Below are positions 62,291 through 64,000 of a stretch of DNA of 64,000 nucleotides, piece after piece. This DNA comes from Verrucomicrobiales bacterium (GTDB lineage Bacteria; Verrucomicrobiota; Verrucomicrobiia; Limisphaerales; J093): contig JABTUJ010000037.1 in assembly GCA_015075445.1 (NCBI GenBank), forward strand, positions 1-64,000, given 5' to 3'. How positions within the stretch are numbered: the first letter of the stretch is position 1; every line of letters starts with the position of its first letter. The notes under the pieces were generated by a model. It was given only the letters and a program-made list of their open reading frames with translations. It had not been told where the DNA came from and ran no database searches. The position numbers and the translations under genes are program-made.

Positions 62291-62787
62291 AGCTGGTGCG
62301 TCAGGACAAGGCGGGATTCGAATTCCAACTTGGGGTGCGGGAGAAGTCGGTGCTTTGTGGTGTGCTCGAAGCGTACCCCGTGATCCCGCCGTCGTACCAT
62401 CGCCTGACGCGGGCGTCGGACGCGCCGCCGGCGGGGGCGGATCAGGCCCTCCTCACCGAGTCGATGGCGGCGCACAAGGCCGAATCGCGGCGCCGGCTGG
62501 ACGGCTGGCTGGCGGAGGAGAAGCGATTTGTGCGGCATGGCCAGGGATTTCGGGTGCGTTTGAGCCGGGAGGAACTCGAGTGGTTGCTGCGGGTGTTGAA
62601 CGATGTGCGGGTCGGCAGTTGGCTGCGACTGGGTTGTCCGGATCCGGAGACGGAGGTTCGGCCGCAGCCGACGCGGGAGAATGTGCGGTATCTGGCGTTG
62701 ATGGAGGTGGCGGGGCACTTCGAGTACGTGCTGCTGGCAGCGCTGGATGGGACCGACGGCGTCGGTTGGAGCGGGCGAGAGGAATGA
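62287..62787 (+). CDS. DUF2017 protein
   Basis: A 166-residue protein of the DUF2017 family, which follows clpS in actinobacteria too. Visible are KSVLCGVLEAYPVIPPSYHR, VRLSREELEWLLRVLNDVR and ALMEVAGHFEYVLLAAL. Function is unknown; the conserved pairing with ClpS suggests a role in regulated proteolysis. Its ATG lies in the clpS stop codon. Confidence 0.82.
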   Translation: MKLVRQDKAGFEFQLGVREKSVLCGVLEAYPVIPPSYHRLTRASDAPPAGADQALLTESMAAHKAESRRRLDGWLAEEKRFVRHGQGFRVRLSREELEWLLRVLNDVRVGSWLRLGCPDPETEVRPQPTRENVRYLALMEVAGHFEYVLLAALDGTDGVGWSGREE

Positions 62788-62866
62788 ACGACGACGAAAC
62801 AACCGCTGGACCGCGTGGCTCGGGGATTCCCAATCGGAAGGCTGTTGTATAGGATGCCGGCGCTTT

Positions 62867-63430
62867 ATGGTCCTGGTGATAGACAATTACGACTCGTTCA
62901 CCTTCAACCTGGTGCAGTACTTCGGGGAGATGGGCGTGGCAATGCAGGTGCATCGCAACGACCAGATCACGCTGGACCAGATTGTTCGGCTGGCGCCCGA
63001 GCGCATCCTGATCTCACCGGGACCCTGTTCGCCACGGGAGTCCGGGCTCTCGAACGAGATTCTGCGGGCCTGGGCGGGTAAAGTGCCGCTGCTCGGGGTG
63101 TGTCTGGGCCACCAGTGCATCGGCCACGTGTTCGGAGCCAACGTGGTGGTGAACTACCGGATGATGCACGGGAAGACCTCGCCGATTCACCACAACGGCC
63201 GGGATCTCTTCGCGGGTCTGCCCAATCCGTTCGCCGCCACCCGCTATCACTCGCTGGTGATCGAGCGCGACAGCCTGCCGGAGTGCCTTGAGTTGACCGC
63301 CTGGACCGAGGAGGGCGAGATCATGGGCGTGCGCCACAAGACCCAACCGATCTGGGGCGTGCAGTTCCACCCGGAGAGCATCCTCACCGAGAACGGGCGC
63401 GCGGTCCTCGCGAACTTCCTGAAGCTTTGA
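62867..63430 (+). CDS. pabA: Anthranilate/aminodeoxychorismate synthase component II (glutamine amidotransferase)
   Basis: A 187-residue class I glutamine amidotransferase that supplies ammonia for p-aminobenzoate or anthranilate. The catalytic Cys is in LLGVCLGHQCIGHVFGA; the His and Glu are in WGVQFHPESILTE. It opens VLVIDNYDSFTFNLVQYFGE, and has RILISPGPCSPRESG. TrpG and PabA cannot be told apart by sequence. No component I gene is adjacent, so it may serve both pathways. ATG 62867 gives the usual start. Confidence 0.92.
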   Translation: MVLVIDNYDSFTFNLVQYFGEMGVAMQVHRNDQITLDQIVRLAPERILISPGPCSPRESGLSNEILRAWAGKVPLLGVCLGHQCIGHVFGANVVVNYRMMHGKTSPIHHNGRDLFAGLPNPFAATRYHSLVIERDSLPECLELTAWTEEGEIMGVRHKTQPIWGVQFHPESILTENGRAVLANFLKL

Positions 63431-63433
63431 AGC

Positions 63434-63460
63434 CGGGTCGGACCGGGAGCGTCCGACCCG
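63434..63460. terminator. Hairpin between convergent genes
   Basis: CGGGTCGGAC and GTCCGACCCG (63434-63443, 63451-63460) form a perfect 10-bp stem around CGGGAGC. It follows the pabA stop and precedes the end of the minus-strand HD gene. Confidence 0.7.
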
Positions 63461-63503
63461 CCTTGAGGAAGCTACAGGCCAGGCGCGGCGAGGCCGCGCG
63501 CGA

Positions 63504-64000
63504 TCACGCCAGGCCGAGGTCGGCGGCGATTCCCTGCATCGCCGTAACGACTTGGGTGATGTGGTCGTCCAGGGCAAGCTCCAGGAGGACGGCCCCCTGT
63601 TCGATGTCCTCGCGGCGGACCGCCGCGGCAAAGGACTTCTGCTTCATCTTCTTCCGGACGCTGGCCGCGCCCAGACCCGTCAGCCGCTCGGGCCGCACAT
63701 ACGCGACAGCCGTGATGAAGCCGCACAGTTCGTCCACCGCGAACAGCGCCCGTCGCAAGGGCCGGTCCAGCGGATACTCGTCCCAGTTCCAGGTGGCATG
63801 GGAGAGGATGGCGCCGACGATTTCCTCGTCGACGCCCCGTTCCCTCAGGAGGACGGCCCCCTGGCGGGTGTGGTCCGGGGGCGAAGGCCAGCGCTCGTAA
63901 TCGAAGTCGTGCAGCAGGCCGGTCAGGCCCCACTGCTCGACGTCGCCACTGAACCGGGGCACGTAATGGCGGAGGGCGGCCTCGACGGCGAGGGCGTGCT
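63504..64000 (-). CDS. HD-domain phosphohydrolase, 5' end outside the window
   Basis: The frame stays open to the window edge. An early His (HALAVEAALRHY, just inside 64000), the HD pair in LLHDFDYERWP, and the later Asp in LFAVDELCGFITAV are the metal-site pattern of the HD superfamily. The family includes small nucleotidases and phosphohydrolases acting on nucleotides. The C-terminus ends MQGIAADLGLA. It converges with pabA. The start is not visible, so length cannot be judged. Confidence 0.82.
   Translation of the reverse strand, partial: HALAVEAALRHYVPRFSGDVEQWGLTGLLHDFDYERWPSPPDHTRQGAVLLRERGVDEEIVGAILSHATWNWDEYPLDRPLRRALFAVDELCGFITAVAYVRPERLTGLGAASVRKKMKQKSFAAAVRREDIEQGAVLLELALDDHITQVVTAMQGIAADLGLA

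Noticed and set aside
1..64000. tRNA or rRNA genes
   Set aside because: No cloverleaf or conserved rRNA segment was recognised by eye; a covariance-model search would be needed to exclude them fully.

Overview
The window is uniformly GC-rich and densely coded on both strands. Its gene content suggests a member of the Verrucomicrobiota or the wider PVC group: Tat-type oxidoreductases of the Gfo/Idh/MocA family, a DUF1559-like pseudopilin with an H-x9-DG motif, secreted parallel beta-helix proteins, a hydrazine-synthase-alpha-like multihaem protein, a very large NifJ-type oxidoreductase, and a clpS/DUF2017 pair. The placement is inference; there is no rRNA or other phylogenetic marker in the window.

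Region by region. 1-4.1 kb (minus strand): a sugar isomerase-like protein, a BNR-repeat exported protein and an RND adaptor. 4.2-6.8 kb: hisD-hisC. 6.9-8.0 kb: a DPM1-like glycosyltransferase and a small membrane protein. 8.1-23.4 kb (mostly minus strand): a lipid or polyketide-like locus with three B12-type radical SAM proteins, a ketosynthase, a ketosynthase-like partner without the catalytic Cys, an ACP, a FabZ-like dehydratase, a LpxL/HtrB-type acyltransferase, a LolA-like protein, an MMPL/RND exporter and a small lipoprotein. A papain-like Cys-peptidase candidate and several small lipoproteins are mixed in. A decayed flavin oxidoreductase lies at its 5' end. 24.3-28.8 kb: a secreted beta-helix protein, then a complete ISAs1-like insertion sequence with a 10-bp target duplication and a transposase fused to a DUF4338 (DruA-like) domain, broken by one frameshift. 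28.9-33.8 kb: a 1619-residue pyruvate:ferredoxin oxidoreductase whose last residues are encoded by a dispersed-type repeat.

33.9-42.7 kb: another beta-helix protein, a double GxxExxY protein set among CCACAGAG-type inverted repeats, a TonB receptor with a downstream exported propeller protein, and a vapBC module with a palindromic operator and a possible third small gene. 43.0-47.0 kb: small exported proteins, a pseudopilin, and a tightly coupled HMA / SCO1 / CusF-SCO1 set likely serving copper handling or oxidase assembly. 47.6-54.1 kb: two Gfo/Idh/MocA oxidoreductases around an HzsA-like cytochrome; between the last two lies a 1.2-kb array of about twelve ~100-bp palindromic units. 54.1-64.0 kb: a TSUP permease, an RluE-type pseudouridine synthase, an orphan GspE/PilT-type ATPase, a HpnI-like glycosyltransferase, DUF1328, a coiled-coil lipoprotein, a frameshifted MDR dehydrogenase, a PQQ-type propeller protein, clpS, DUF2017, pabA/trpG and a partial HD-domain protein.

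Repeats are unusually rich. Heptamer tandem repeats (CGCCCTT/AAGGGCG and relatives) occur at three places, the palindromic ~100-bp unit at two, and several hairpin repeats sit between genes. The most promising candidates for undescribed biology are the radical SAM/ketosynthase/exporter locus and the palindromic array. No rRNA, tRNA, CRISPR array or replication origin was recognised.
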